39,748 nucleotides of DNA from a virus: the IMG/VR virus record IMGVR_UViG_3300020186_000043, positions 1 through 39,748 of that record; one strand, written 5' to 3'. The notes beneath the pieces are model-generated. The model was given only the letters and a program-made list of their open reading frames with translations. It was not told where the DNA came from and did no database searches. The position numbers and the translations under genes are program-made. This document shows, piece by piece, positions 1 through 7,479 of the stretch. Numbering within the stretch: position 1 is the first letter of the stretch; the number at the start of each line of letters is the position of its first letter.

Positions 1-230
1 CGCACGGTGATCTGTGGCTCGCTGAACAGCGGCAAAACCGTGTTCAGCTAAACTTTGACCCGGTGCAGACTGAGGCCTACAACTATGGGCTACAATATTT
101 TCATGGCGACATTTTTACCGCACGCTACGAGGAAGTAGAAGCCGTCAAGCAATTTATCAAAACGACCGTCAGCGTGCAGCCAGGCAGCGACCAAATCGAG
201 ACAATTAAACTGGTGACAAAGAATGTCTGA
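1..230 (+). CDS. C-terminal fragment of a tail protein (possibly Gp37-like)
   Basis: The frame starting at base 3 is open from the window edge to a TGA at 228-230, giving about 75 residues. The gene is cut by the window start. The end of the protein reads as alternating polar and hydrophobic strands, with a segment FHGDIFTARYEEVEAVK followed by a threonine- and valine-rich end. It precedes fibre-like genes and overlaps the next start codon, as expected for the end of a tail-tip gene. The style resembles the C-terminus of the siphovirus ReqiPepy6 Gp37-like family. That assignment rests on recollection of the family and is tentative; that it is coding is well supported by frame, overlap and context. 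Confidence 0.55.
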   Translation, partial: HGDLWLAEQRQNRVQLNFDPVQTEAYNYGLQYFHGDIFTARYEEVEAVKQFIKTTVSVQPGSDQIETIKLVTKNV

Positions 231-519
231 CCTAGCTTATTTCAAGGATTTGTGGAAGGAGGTGCAGACGCTGCGTAAGCGTATCAGCGAACTGGAGCAT
301 GACGATACCGCCATGCAAACGCTCGCGCTACGAGACGGGATTGCAACGCCCACAACCGCAGCCGCCATTGGTCAGATTTATGTGGATAGCGGCGGCACAG
401 TACGCATTCGTTTTAGCGATGGTACGGTGCGTGAGTTTACCACGACCGCCATTGTACTCGGTACAGAATCGCTCGATTTTAGCGTTGATACGAACAGCAT
501 GTATTTGGGGCTGGTCTGA
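223..519 (+). CDS. Small tail-associated protein, function unknown
   Basis: This 98-residue protein starts at an ATG that overlaps the stop of the upstream tail gene, so translation is probably coupled. The first 30 residues form a charged amphipathic helix (KDLWKEVQTLRKRISELE) suited to trimeric coiled-coil assembly. The remainder is beta-rich, with GGTVRIRFSDGTVREF resembling a short beta sheet. A helix followed by a small beta domain is common in tail accessory or fibre-base proteins. The family is not recognised; the tail role is inferred from position between a tail gene and a fibre-like gene. Confidence 0.75.
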   Translation: MSDLAYFKDLWKEVQTLRKRISELEHDDTAMQTLALRDGIATPTTAAAIGQIYVDSGGTVRIRFSDGTVREFTTTAIVLGTESLDFSVDTNSMYLGLV

Positions 520-529
520 GGGGTAAATT

Positions 530-2341
530 ATGGCGACAGAAATCAAAGACGGCGCGGCTACACAGAAGTATCTAAAAAGTACTGGCGCGGGCAGCATTGG
601 GGATGGCTTCGTAGTCGAGCATCTCGACACCAATAGCGCGGCCATCAAAACCGCAGTTGAACTAATTGACAACGCCATTGCGGGTGCAGAAATGCAGGTG
701 GACGTTATCACCATGCCTACCGTCACCATTAGCGATGGCGGCGGCTCGATTACCATAGATGGCACAATTAGCGTTAGCGCACTCCCCGCGGGAACCAATA
801 ACATTGGTGACGTGGATGTGTTAACGTTGCCTGCGTTGGCGGCAGGAACGAACAATATCGGTGACGTAGACATTCTCACCATTGCCGCGGGTGACAATAA
901 TATAGGTAATGTGGACATTGTCACGTTGCCTGCACTCCCCGCCGGAACGAATAATATCGGTGATGTAGATGTTCTTACGCTACCAGGTACGGCGGCAGAG
1001 GCTACGGCGTTGCCATCTCTGCGCGTAGTTGTGGCTGCGGATGATGGCGTTGATACTCACACGTTGCAAACCGACGCAAGCGGTAATCTCAAAGTCAACA
1101 TTCAGGCTGGCTCAAGCGCTGGGACTGAGTACACCGAAGGCGCAATTGACACCACGATTACAGGTACGGCGATTCTCGGCGAGGGGCCGAGTGACACGCT
1201 AACGCCGCTGAAACTAGACGCCTCTAGTAATCTTTATGTCAACGTGGCGGCGGGTGGCACGTCAGGCGTGCAGTACACCGAAGCCGACATTGACGCGACG
1301 ATTACGGGTACGGCAGTGATGTGGGAGGATGCCTCAGATACGCTACGCGTGGCGTCTGCGACCAAGCCTCTGCCTACCGCGATTATTACAGCTCTTCCCG
1401 CTGGAACTAGCAACATCGGTGACGTTGACATTCTGACTATCGCGGCGGGCGACAATAATATAGGTAATGTGGACATTGTTACTGTTCCCGCCGACCCGTT
1501 TGGCGCGACGGCTGATGCGGCTGTTACTGCGGGAGCGACGGGTTCTATTTCCGCAAAATTGCGCTCAATTTCTCGTGACCTCGTGGCTAACGTTGTATTG
1601 GCAGCCGGGGCTAATGCGATTGGCAAACTGGCGGCAAATACTGGCGTTGACATCGGTGATGTTGATGTGCTAAGCGTTGTCCCTGGAACGAGTGCAACCT
1701 CATTGGGCAAAGCAGAAGATGCAGTTCACACCAGTGGTGATACTGGTGTGATGGATTTGTCTGTACGCAAGGATACGGCGACTGCTCTAGCTGGCACTGA
1801 CGGCGACTATCAGCCGTTGATCACCGATGCGAGCGGCAGATTGCATGTAACTGTTGGTAACATTGCAGCCGGAACTGCCCACATCGGCGCGGTGGGTTCA
1901 TCCGACACACTAATTGAGGTGGCGCCAACAATGGATACATCGGCTTATGCAAGTGGCGATGTACTGATTAGCGAGACAGATATTGCAAGTGCAGGTCGGG
2001 CTACGGGTACAACGATTATTCTCCAAAGCCTATTGTTAGTAGACAAGGATGATCAAAAGGCGGCAATGACGTTTTACTTCTTTGACCGCACGGTAACGTT
2101 TGGCACAAAGAACGCCGCGCCTACTATTAGCGATGCAGACGCGGCTTTCTACATGGGGCATGTCGATGTTTTAGCGGGGGACTGGGATGATTTAGGCGGC
2201 GTTTCGGTCGCAACGCTTCGCGGTATTGGGCTAGAGATGAAGCCGAATGCAACGAGCATCTTTTTCACCGCGATAACAGGCGGCACGCCTACTCATACAG
2301 CTTCAGGCTTAATTTGTAAATTTGGCTTCCTAAGATCGTAA
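530..2341 (+). CDS. Repeat-rich tail/fibre structural protein
   Basis: This is a 603-residue protein. The motif NIGDVD(V/I)LT or a close variant recurs about seven times (roughly residues 88-145, 290-318 and 372-380). A second motif, YTE-x-x-ID-TITGTA followed by a DTL segment, occurs twice near residues 205-275. These short Gly/Asp/Val/Thr repeats are typical of elongated beta-structured phage fibres. The last 150 residues lack the repeats and look like a compact beta domain, possibly receptor binding. It lies 10 bases after the preceding small tail gene, with GGGG 6 bases before the ATG. A virion surface role is inferred; no catalytic motif was seen. Confidence 0.8.
   Translation: MATEIKDGAATQKYLKSTGAGSIGDGFVVEHLDTNSAAIKTAVELIDNAIAGAEMQVDVITMPTVTISDGGGSITIDGTISVSALPAGTNNIGDVDVLTLPALAAGTNNIGDVDILTIAAGDNNIGNVDIVTLPALPAGTNNIGDVDVLTLPGTAAEATALPSLRVVVAADDGVDTHTLQTDASGNLKVNIQAGSSAGTEYTEGAIDTTITGTAILGEGPSDTLTPLKLDASSNLYVNVAAGGTSGVQYTEADIDATITGTAVMWEDASDTLRVASATKPLPTAIITALPAGTSNIGDVDILTIAAGDNNIGNVDIVTVPADPFGATADAAVTAGATGSISAKLRSISRDLVANVVLAAGANAIGKLAANTGVDIGDVDVLSVVPGTSATSLGKAEDAVHTSGDTGVMDLSVRKDTATALAGTDGDYQPLITDASGRLHVTVGNIAAGTAHIGAVGSSDTLIEVAPTMDTSAYASGDVLISETDIASAGRATGTTIILQSLLLVDKDDQKAAMTFYFFDRTVTFGTKNAAPTISDADAAFYMGHVDVLAGDWDDLGGVSVATLRGIGLEMKPNATSIFFTAITGGTPTHTASGLICKFGFLRS
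893..921 (+). repeat. 29-bp exact repeat inside the fibre gene (copy 2 at 1451-1479)
   Basis: The 29 bases from 893 to 921 recur exactly at 1451-1479. They encode the DNNIGNVDIV segment of the fibre repeat. The flanking repeat units have diverged at silent and conservative positions while this stretch is unchanged, which suggests a recent exchange between repeat units of the same gene. Confidence 0.8.
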
Positions 2342-2352
2342 GGATTTAAACG

Positions 2353-2427
2353 ATGGCATACAAAGACACCTATCTATTAATCAACGAGGAACAAATCATT
2401 CGCGCTGTCACGGTGGCGGTAGCATGA
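2353..2427 (+). CDS. 24-residue micro-ORF coupled to the LamG gene
   Basis: An ATG at 2353 opens a 24-codon frame (starts MAYKDTYLLINEEQ) that ends in a TGA overlapping the ATG of the next gene (ATGA at 2424). An AGGA lies 9 bases before its start. It may be a true micro-protein or a leader whose translation delivers ribosomes to the LamG gene, which has no clear ribosome-binding site of its own. No family is recognised. Confidence 0.45.
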   Translation: MAYKDTYLLINEEQIIRAVTVAVA

Positions 2428-3158
2428 CTTTACTAGCGGCAACGCGCCGAACATTGCTCTCCCCAAATTTACCGTGGTGGCGTAATAGTTCCCCTCTCTC
2501 CAATTCGCTCGTTGGCTACTGGAAACTAGACGAGGCTAGTGGCAATGCCCTAGATAGTCTTGGATCGAACACCCTAACTGACACCAATACGGTCACAAGC
2601 GCGACTGGCCTCGTCTATTCAACGGCGAGAAGTTTTGCTTCAGCGAGTAGCGAATATCTGAACATTGCCGACAATGCCGCATTAAGTACAGGAGATATAG
2701 ACTTTTGGTTTTCAGGTTGGTTTTATCTGAATTCCTCTCCAAACACCTCAGGGTACGACATTTTAGGCAAATGGGATGTCGCCAGTAATTCAGAATACTT
2801 CCTGGAACTCTATACAGCCGCATCTCAGGTTCATTTCAGATGGGGTGTCTCTAGCAATGGAACGTCTGCAACAGGCGATCTGGACAATATAGAAACGGTT
2901 GCTAACACTACCTGGCATTTCTTTGCCTGCTGGCATGATAGTGTCGCTAATCAGACAGGATACCGATTAAACAGCCAAACAAGAACACTTTCCTACAGTA
3001 CGGGTGTACGGGACGGTACATCTGCATTTACCATAGGTCGTGCGATAACGACACGATATTTTGATGGTCGGATTGGCCCGGTTATGATGGGGAAAGGCTA
3101 TATTCCGACAAGCGACGAATTGGACTTTCTATATAATAATGGCCTGGGGCGACCGTGA
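2424..3158 (+). CDS. LamG/concanavalin A-like lectin-fold protein
   Basis: This 244-residue protein matches the LamG-like jelly-roll pattern. It has an opening LVGYWKLDEASGN near residue 28, a repeated-strand core with SEYLNIAD, FWFSGWFYL and a mid-domain W-HFFACWHD strand, and a closing DGRIGPVMM strand followed by a helix-like tail. In phages this fold usually sits in fibres or tail spikes and binds carbohydrate. It is the last gene before the terminator at 3264, so it closes the late operon. No signal peptide is seen, which fits a virion component. The glycan target cannot be told from sequence. Confidence 0.85.
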   Translation: MTLLAATRRTLLSPNLPWWRNSSPLSNSLVGYWKLDEASGNALDSLGSNTLTDTNTVTSATGLVYSTARSFASASSEYLNIADNAALSTGDIDFWFSGWFYLNSSPNTSGYDILGKWDVASNSEYFLELYTAASQVHFRWGVSSNGTSATGDLDNIETVANTTWHFFACWHDSVANQTGYRLNSQTRTLSYSTGVRDGTSAFTIGRAITTRYFDGRIGPVMMGKGYIPTSDELDFLYNNGLGRP

Positions 3159-3237
3159 GAGCCAGGGTAACTGGCGCGGCCAGTAATTCTATCGTATGGC
3201 ACGCGACGAGTAGGGTTTGGATGGTTTCGACATAGGA

Positions 3238-3291
3238 GCAACCAGAGGTTGCCTAGCAAACAGAAGCCCTGGCACAACCGCCAGGGCTTTT
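3238..3291. terminator. Intrinsic terminator between convergent operons
   Basis: The main hairpin has arms 3264-3273 and 3280-3289 (AAGCCCTGGC / GCCAGGGCTT) around a 6-base loop. A run of four T follows on the plus strand (3288-3291). A smaller hairpin (GCAACC-AGA-GGTTGC, 3238-3252) lies just before it. On the minus strand the main hairpin is followed by TTCTGTTT, so it may stop both the rightward late operon and the leftward early operon. The rest of 3159-3414 holds nothing else convincing. Confidence 0.85.
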
Positions 3292-3414
3292 CGATTCTCC
3301 CTTTGCCCTGATGGGCGGGTATTTGCTGGCAATGAGTCCAGCAATCTCTCAAGTGCGTTAACAGCCTGCGTTAAGCAGTTTATTGCCATGCTCAGGGCGT
3401 TGCTGTGTTCTGTG

Positions 3415-3621
3415 CTATTCCTCACCGCCAGTGAGGTTCTCGACGATGATGTCGATTGCCTCCTGCTCGGTGAGGCAGTTGACCGTCTCGTCGTTGCAGG
3501 CGACCCAGAATTTACCCTCCAGGTCAAGCCCCACCATCAAGTCTCCGCCAATTAGACGGCCTATTGTGTCGGCGCGCTCTACAGATTCCTCTGCTATTCT
3601 GCGTGCTTGTTGCTCGTTCAT
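3415..3621 (-). CDS. Small acidic protein, last gene of the leftward operon
   Basis: This 68-residue protein starts MNEQQARRIAEESVERAD and is mostly helix at the start, then a beta-like centre (GGDLMVGLDLEGKFWVACND) and an acidic helix at the end. A GAGGAG sequence lies about 9 bases before the start. It is the promoter-distal gene of the leftward operon. No family is recognised. Small acidic phage early proteins often bind host factors, but nothing in the sequence shows that here. Confidence 0.7.
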   Translation of the reverse strand: MNEQQARRIAEESVERADTIGRLIGGDLMVGLDLEGKFWVACNDETVNCLTEQEAIDIIVENLTGGEE

Positions 3622-3665
3622 GGTTTTTGTCTCCTCTTGTGCATGTGGTTGATTGCGCTAGTTGA

Positions 3666-3998
3666 TTACTCGTCGGCTACCTCGATGGCTTCCAAGTGGT
3701 CAGCTACCTGTCGCCATGTTGTGCCGATGCCCCGGAAACTATGGGCGGGGCCGGCGTCTAAGCGGTAGAATCCCTTGATGCCGTTGGTTTCCAGTAATCC
3801 TACGTCGCTTCGGTTGGCAGCAACCCATTGTTGGAGCCACGATTGCGTGATACTGCGGGGTTGATTGTTGTTCATGTTCTCCTCTTGGGTGACAAGTGCG
3901 TCTAGTAGTTCTATCATCGTGACTTCGTAGCGTGCTGCTAGTACCTTGAGCCGTCGTCGTGTGCTGTCCAGTACTTTGATGGTGGTTACGTCGTTCAT
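3666..3998 (-). CDS. Ribbon-helix-helix-like N-terminus joined to an unknown domain, with a likely internal start
   Basis: This is a 110-residue frame. Residues 4-38 (TTIKVLDSTRRRLKVLAARY and onward) fit a ribbon-helix-helix DNA-binding fold: a short basic strand and two helices. Residues 42-110 are a separate segment with LQQWVAANRSD and YRLDAGPAHSFRGIG. A strong ribosome-binding site, GAGGAG, lies 3 bases before an in-frame ATG at 3875 (residue 42, MNNNQPRS). The second segment may therefore also be made alone as a 69-residue protein. The start at 3998 overlaps the stop of the upstream gene (ATGA). Function is probably regulatory, by inference from the fold. Confidence 0.7.
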   Translation of the reverse strand: MNDVTTIKVLDSTRRRLKVLAARYEVTMIELLDALVTQEENMNNNQPRSITQSWLQQWVAANRSDVGLLETNGIKGFYRLDAGPAHSFRGIGTTWRQVADHLEAIEVADE

Positions 3999-4366
3999 TT
4001 GTATTCTCCTTCGAGTTCGCGCATGGCTGCGACGGCATCCCGGCGATGGCTCTCGTAGTCTGCGTCATTGCCCCATCGCGCACTGTACTCTGCAATGCGC
4101 TCGCGCACGTCGCCTTCGTCAATCCCCAGCTTGGCGGCGAGCGCTTCTGCTTCGTCGTCGGTGGCCTCGCTGTCACTGATATATCTGGCCCACCAGTCGT
4201 AGGTGTGCTGGCTGGCGATGTAGGCGTTTTCTTCCTCCGACCAGACAAACTGGCCGTCTCTGAGTGCGCCTGTGTTGCCAATGAGGTCGGCGACCCAATT
4301 GACGCCGTTGTCGCTAATGATGGTCAGGTCTGTGCGCTCGTTGGTTTCTGTGATGATGATGTTCAT
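3995..4366 (-). CDS. Acidic protein of unknown function
   Basis: This 123-residue protein begins with a short beta segment (MNIIITETNERTDLTII) and continues with an acidic, helix-rich region containing two tryptophan patches (NWVADLIGN and YDWWARYISD). It has a strong translation start: AAAAGGAG lies 7 bases before the ATG, within a 27-base module repeated before two neighbouring genes. Its end overlaps the next start by 4 bases. The pattern SEATDDEAEALAAKLGI looks like a small helical bundle. No family is recognised. Confidence 0.75.
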   Translation of the reverse strand: MNIIITETNERTDLTIISDNGVNWVADLIGNTGALRDGQFVWSEEENAYIASQHTYDWWARYISDSEATDDEAEALAAKLGIDEGDVRERIAEYSARWGNDADYESHRRDAVAAMRELEGEYK

Positions 4367-4387
4367 TTTGGTTCTCCTTTTGGCTAG
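4361..4387 (-). repeat. Repeated translation-start module (other copies at 4801-4827 and 5126-5152)
   Basis: Three successive leftward genes are preceded by nearly the same 27 bases, read on the minus strand as (CTAGC)CAAAAGGAGAA-(A/C)CAAAATGA. The copies at 4361-4387 and 5126-5152 differ by one base; the copy at 4801-4827 differs at a few outer positions. Each carries the ribosome-binding site and the start codon. These are probably duplicated gene-start cassettes. Confidence 0.85.
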
Positions 4388-4473
4388 GTGTTTCGGCCTT
4401 CTGGCCTCATTCAGCGCCGGTCAATTTCCGGTCAGACACCGAGCAGTTTTGCGACTTGCTCAGGTCGATTTAA

Positions 4474-4806
4474 CTAAACCAGTTTTTTGTTCTTGAGGTC
4501 GTCAATCAATTTTGACGCCTCGACGGAGGTGAGTCCGCGAGCAACCATCGCTCGCAAATTGTGGATGGCCTCGAAGGCCTGAGCCTTCAGCGTTGAAAGA
4601 GTAATCGGATTGCGACGAAGGCGAATGTTCAGAAGTTCAGCGTACCACAGCGAGACCTGGCCCTCAAGCATTTGGATTTTCACTTCGGACCCTCCGTTCT
4701 GGCGTAATTCCTCAATTGTGACTTCCAGTCCAGCGAAATAGGGAGCCGATTCGATTCCGTCAATCATGCTGTTGATATAGTCGAGTTGCTTCTGTGTGGC
4801 GGTCAT
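4474..4806 (-). CDS. Helical protein of unknown function
   Basis: The start chosen is the ATG at 4806, because AAAAGGAG lies 7 bases before it and the repeated start module precedes two neighbours in the same way. The frame is open for 26 more codons upstream, but those overlap the previous gene and lack a ribosome-binding site. The 110-residue product begins MTATQKQLDYINSMIDGI, an opening seen in several phage and plasmid helical proteins. It is almost entirely helical, with a basic patch (LNIRLRRNP) and a charged C-terminus. No domain assignment is made. Confidence 0.75.
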   Translation of the reverse strand: MTATQKQLDYINSMIDGIESAPYFAGLEVTIEELRQNGGSEVKIQMLEGQVSLWYAELLNIRLRRNPITLSTLKAQAFEAIHNLRAMVARGLTSVEASKLIDDLKNKKLV

Positions 4807-4831
4807 TTTGTTTCTCCTTTTGGTGTGATGT

Positions 4832-4855
4832 GGTTTAGAAATCGGTTTAGAAATC
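4832..4855. repeat. Perfect 12-bp tandem duplication containing a stop codon
   Basis: The 12-mer GGTTTAGAAATC occurs twice head to tail at 4832-4843 and 4844-4855. On the minus strand this places two copies of GATTTCTAAACC at the end of the 94-residue gene (stop at 4847-4849), so the stop codon and the last two sense codons are duplicated. The second TAA is a backup stop in the same frame. Confidence 0.9.
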
Positions 4856-5131
4856 GCTATTTGCAGCATCTGCGCTGCGTACAAATTGAGCGTATGTCAT
4901 GCCTGACGGTTGGGCGACGGGTGCGACTGCCTCGGTGTCAATGGTGAGGGCGTAGGATGCAATCAGTTTGTTGACCTTTTCGATATTGACCTGCCAAGCC
5001 TTTTTGTCAGCGACCCACTTGCCATCCATGTAGCTTTTGATGTAGTCCTTCATTGCGAAGGTTTCGCCGGTGAGCATGTCGCCGGTGAGTTGTAGTTTTA
5101 AGCCCTTGCGGTTGGTGATGTTGATGTTCAT
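4847..5131 (-). CDS. Small protein with a KDYIK...GKW...KKAW motif
   Basis: The ATG at 5131 is chosen for its AAAAGGAG ribosome-binding site in the repeated start module; 43 further open codons upstream contain a promoter and are not expected to be translated. The 94-residue protein has a beta-strand start (MNINITNRKGLKLQLTG) followed by AMKDYIKSYMDGKWVADKKAWQ. The pattern of a helix ending in GKW and then KAW recalls a small nucleic-acid-associated module found in phage and plasmid proteins and in HARP-like domains. This is a resemblance only. The C-terminal 40 residues look helical and then disordered. Confidence 0.75.
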   Translation of the reverse strand: MNINITNRKGLKLQLTGDMLTGETFAMKDYIKSYMDGKWVADKKAWQVNIEKVNKLIASYALTIDTEAVAPVAQPSGMTYAQFVRSADAANSDF

Positions 5132-5178
5132 TTTGTTTCTCCTTTTGGCTAGTGGTTCGTTTGTTATGCCTTGATACC

Positions 5179-5207
5179 ATTCTACCACAAGTAAGACCCG
5201 ATTGCAA
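5179..5207 (-). promoter_or_regulatory. Internal leftward promoter
   Basis: On the minus strand TTGCAA (5202-5207) is followed after 17 bases by TAGAAT (5179-5184), with a TG one base before the -10, an extended -10. The sequence upstream (CTTTGCCTA directly before the -35) matches the main leftward promoter at 9007-9035, as does an ACTCGT further upstream. It would give extra transcription of the last four leftward genes, starting with the one at 5131. Confidence 0.7.
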
Positions 5208-5263
5208 TAGGCAAAGTGACGAGTTTTGAATATTCGTTGCTGTGCGTTGGGCGACGCCAAACC

Positions 5264-5779
5264 CTATCTGCGGCTAGTCCCCTGCCCTGGCCGCTGCGTG
5301 AGTGTGGCGCGAGTGTCGAAAAATAGCGACAGTGGCGCACGCTTCGCGGGGTTGTTGTAGCCCCATTTGCCACCCACCCAATTGTAGCTAAGTTTCCCCC
5401 ATTTGGGTTCGCATTCGTAGTAGCACCACGCAAAGTGGATGCCATCCATGCCGCTTGACGCTACCAGGTGCGCGTAGTTAGCCCACGGATGCCGTTCCCA
5501 TTCAGGCGGGAACGTGTGCATCCAGTCAGCCGCGACAGGGGTCGCCGCGTGCTGTGCGACTGCGAGGGCATCGCTCACCTCCTGTTTGTCCATCGCTTCT
5601 ACGCACTTGGGGCAGTAGTCGCGCCGTACCGCACCCTTCCAACCGCCACCCACTATGCTCCGCACCCATCCTGTGCGTTTCGCCTCTGTCCTTGCCGCCC
5701 GTGGCGACAACTCGTGCGCGGCAAAGTGTACCGCGCCGCACTTGTCGCAACTTACTCTAAATCCACGCTCAAGAGCCAT
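5264..5779 (-). CDS. Zinc-ribbon-like protein
   Basis: This 171-residue protein has two cysteine pairs, CDKCG near residue 11 and CPKC near residue 56, consistent with one four-cysteine zinc site. The segment between is basic (RAARTEAKRTGWVRS) and suits nucleic-acid contact. The second half is rich in aromatic residues (WERHPWANYAHL, FAWCYYECEPKWG, YNWVGGKWGYNN). The ATG follows a GGGAGGGGG stretch and overlaps the end of the upstream gene. It may be a transcription-related or host-takeover protein; the family is not recognised. Confidence 0.75.
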   Translation of the reverse strand: MALERGFRVSCDKCGAVHFAAHELSPRAARTEAKRTGWVRSIVGGGWKGAVRRDYCPKCVEAMDKQEVSDALAVAQHAATPVAADWMHTFPPEWERHPWANYAHLVASSGMDGIHFAWCYYECEPKWGKLSYNWVGGKWGYNNPAKRAPLSLFFDTRATLTQRPGQGTSRR

Positions 5780-6110
5780 CGCCCACCCCCTCCCATCCCG
5801 CCGGCAGCGCGTCCAACCAGGTGCGTACCGTCAAATAGTCGTCGAGCAGTTGATCCGGCATGTTGCCAGCATCGTCGCCGAACATCCCCGCCAACCGATT
5901 CAGCACGCGATCCATGGCATCGGCTGCGTCTTTTGGCACACTCACCACCTCGCGCTCAGTGGCGCGGCAGAGGCGCACGTCACTAGGCAGAGTGTCTCCC
6001 CAAACCCCAAAATCGTCATTGACAAACATAGAGATTTCGGTGTAGTTCTCGACAGAGATTTCGGAGAAACTGCCCTGTTCGATTGGCTGCCACGTCGTCA
6101 CTGTTGCCAT
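5769..6110 (-). CDS. Hypothetical early protein
   Basis: This is a 113-residue acidic protein. The ATG at 6110 is preferred to a GTG one codon earlier because it overlaps the upstream stop as TGATG and has GAGGGGG at 7 bases. The N-terminal half is beta-like (WQPIEQGSFSEISVEN, a stretch with alternating polarity) and the C-terminal half is helical (AADAMDRVLNRLAGMFGDD). No conserved motif was recognised. Its tight coupling on both sides places it in the same transcript as the ERF gene. Confidence 0.7.
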   Translation of the reverse strand: MATVTTWQPIEQGSFSEISVENYTEISMFVNDDFGVWGDTLPSDVRLCRATEREVVSVPKDAADAMDRVLNRLAGMFGDDAGNMPDQLLDDYLTVRTWLDALPAGWEGVGDGS

Positions 6111-6451
6111 CACGCCACCCCCTCATTTTCTTCCGTGCCATCCAAACAATCGACGCACATTGGTTGCCACTGCCCGCGTTGCGCCTCGTCGAGCTGTGCG
6201 CGCAGGCTGTCGAGCTTGGCTTCGTAAATTTTGCAATACATCTCCGCAAGGCTGGTCGCTTGCAGAACTTCAATGTACGGCTCATTTTCTTTGAGGTAGC
6301 CCTTTGGCGTTTGGCAATTGATCATGTCTCTACGCACACGTTCACTCGAAACCAACGGCTCCACCGCTTCGCGTGCTGCCTTGTAGCCCTCGCTGTAGCC
6401 TAGTCCCCGCTCATAGTGGAGAGCATCATTCAACTCCTGTTGCTCGGTCAT
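6110..6451 (-). CDS. Coiled-coil protein with a terminal CxxC
   Basis: The start is taken at the ATG at 6451 (MTEQQELNDALHYERG) because AGGG lies 9 bases before it; an ATG at 6472 would add seven residues and has a poorer site. The protein of 113 residues is helical throughout, with KIYEAKLDSLRAQLDEAQRG forming a probable coiled coil, and ends with a CVDC pair and an acidic tail. A single CxxC pair may bind metal only in a dimer. Its stop overlaps the next start by one base (TGATG). Function unknown. Confidence 0.7.
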   Translation of the reverse strand: MTEQQELNDALHYERGLGYSEGYKAAREAVEPLVSSERVRRDMINCQTPKGYLKENEPYIEVLQATSLAEMYCKIYEAKLDSLRAQLDEAQRGQWQPMCVDCLDGTEENEGVA

Positions 6452-6515
6452 TGTGTCAATCCCTGCACCCATACGAAGCCTGGGTGCGTGGCGTCTAGTC
6501 GGCTATGGTGGGTGA

Positions 6516-7268
6516 TTAGGCTTCGATGGGCTGCGCGTCGTCCGCGACTTGCACGAGGCGGTCTTGCAATTTCTTGTCAAGCCCTTTGATGAGTTTTTTG
6601 GCTTCCGCGTCATAGAGTTGGTTTATTGTGTTTCGCGCTCCCTGGCTGCACCACTCGGCACTCTTAGCTTTGTTCGCTTCCCATTCGCCGTCACCCGGAT
6701 ATGCGAGTGGCCCCAGCCGGTTGATTTCCTTCAACTGGTCTGCGTTGGCCCGCGCCCGCGTTGACGCTGGCTCCTCAAATGGATTCTCAATAGGCTTGCT
6801 CGCGGCCTTTGCCTGTTGCGGCTTGGCAGCATCCTGCGCGGCTTCTGTTTCGTGTTCGCCGTCCTCATTGCCTACCCCTACATTGAGAAGCTTGGCGATG
6901 AAATACTTATGGCCGCTGGTAATAGCTTTGTACATCGCTTTGTCAGGCACAAAAAAGTCTGAACCACGACCTGCCCAAAACGCCATGAGTTCGCTTTCCC
7001 CGTCCATGATAAGCATCTCGAAATTGACGATGGCGTCATAACGCGTCTTGGCCTTGCCATAGCCATCAGTATAGGAGATTTCCGTCACCGACTCATTAAC
7101 GATGCGTGGCAGTATGACAATGCCCTGATTACTCAACGCGTCCCCGGCACGTTGCAGAATCTTATCAGCCGAAATGTAGGAGTAGTTTTGCGCCGTATTT
7201 GTCTTGTCTGGCATCAAAGCACCGACGGCAGTTGAGGCGGCGGCAAGTTTTGCAATAAGTGTGTTCAT
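6516..7268 (-). CDS. erf: ERF-family single-strand DNA annealing protein
   Basis: This 250-residue protein matches the ERF recombinase family. It has an N-terminal helix (MNTLIAKLAAASTAVGALMP), then NYSYISADKILQRAGDALS-x-QGIVILP near residues 28-55, a beta-rich core, and AITSGHKYFIAKLLNVGVGNED near residues 115-136, the ERF equivalent of the conserved lysine-rich helix. A Pro/Ala/Glu linker follows, and the last 80 residues form a helical tail common in phage versions. ERF proteins coat single-stranded DNA and promote annealing, serving genome circularisation and recombination. GGAG lies 8 bases before the ATG, inside the preceding small gene. No partner exonuclease is seen in the window. Confidence 0.85.
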   Translation of the reverse strand: MNTLIAKLAAASTAVGALMPDKTNTAQNYSYISADKILQRAGDALSNQGIVILPRIVNESVTEISYTDGYGKAKTRYDAIVNFEMLIMDGESELMAFWAGRGSDFFVPDKAMYKAITSGHKYFIAKLLNVGVGNEDGEHETEAAQDAAKPQQAKAASKPIENPFEEPASTRARANADQLKEINRLGPLAYPGDGEWEANKAKSAEWCSQGARNTINQLYDAEAKKLIKGLDKKLQDRLVQVADDAQPIEA

Positions 7269-7271
7269 CGT

Positions 7272-7424
7272 CTACTTCTCCTTGTCCTTTTTGGGTGCCG
7301 GCTTGGTTGCCTGCGTTTGATTGTCTGTGTCGGGTCGTGGTGCCGGTGCTAACCTGATTGCTATGAAGTCGGCAAACACTTTGCCCGTGCAAAAAATGCG
7401 CTTGTCCTTCGATTCGTTGATCAT
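7272..7424 (-). CDS. 50-residue basic protein upstream of the ERF gene
   Basis: The frame runs from an ATG at 7424, with AGGGTG five bases before it, to a TAG at 7272-7274, four bases before the ERF start. The product starts MINESKDKRIFCTGKVFADF and ends in a lysine/proline-rich tail (KPAPKKDKEK). The ribosome-binding site of the ERF gene lies within its last codons, so the two are coupled. It is probably a real small protein that may accompany ERF. No family is recognised. Confidence 0.6.
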   Translation of the reverse strand: MINESKDKRIFCTGKVFADFIAIRLAPAPRPDTDNQTQATKPAPKKDKEK

Positions 7425-7479
7425 GGCTGCACCCTAGCCCAGGCCGTGTGCTGCCTCCAAAGAGCATATATGATTTCCA

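Noticed and set aside
328-924. Long minus-strand frame under the tail genes
   Set aside because: It is antisense to a well-supported repeat protein, has no ribosome-binding site and low-complexity composition.
3189-3389. Minus-strand frame (about 66 residues) after the last leftward gene
   Set aside because: Its first half looks helical, but there is no ribosome-binding site and the frame runs through the terminator hairpin.
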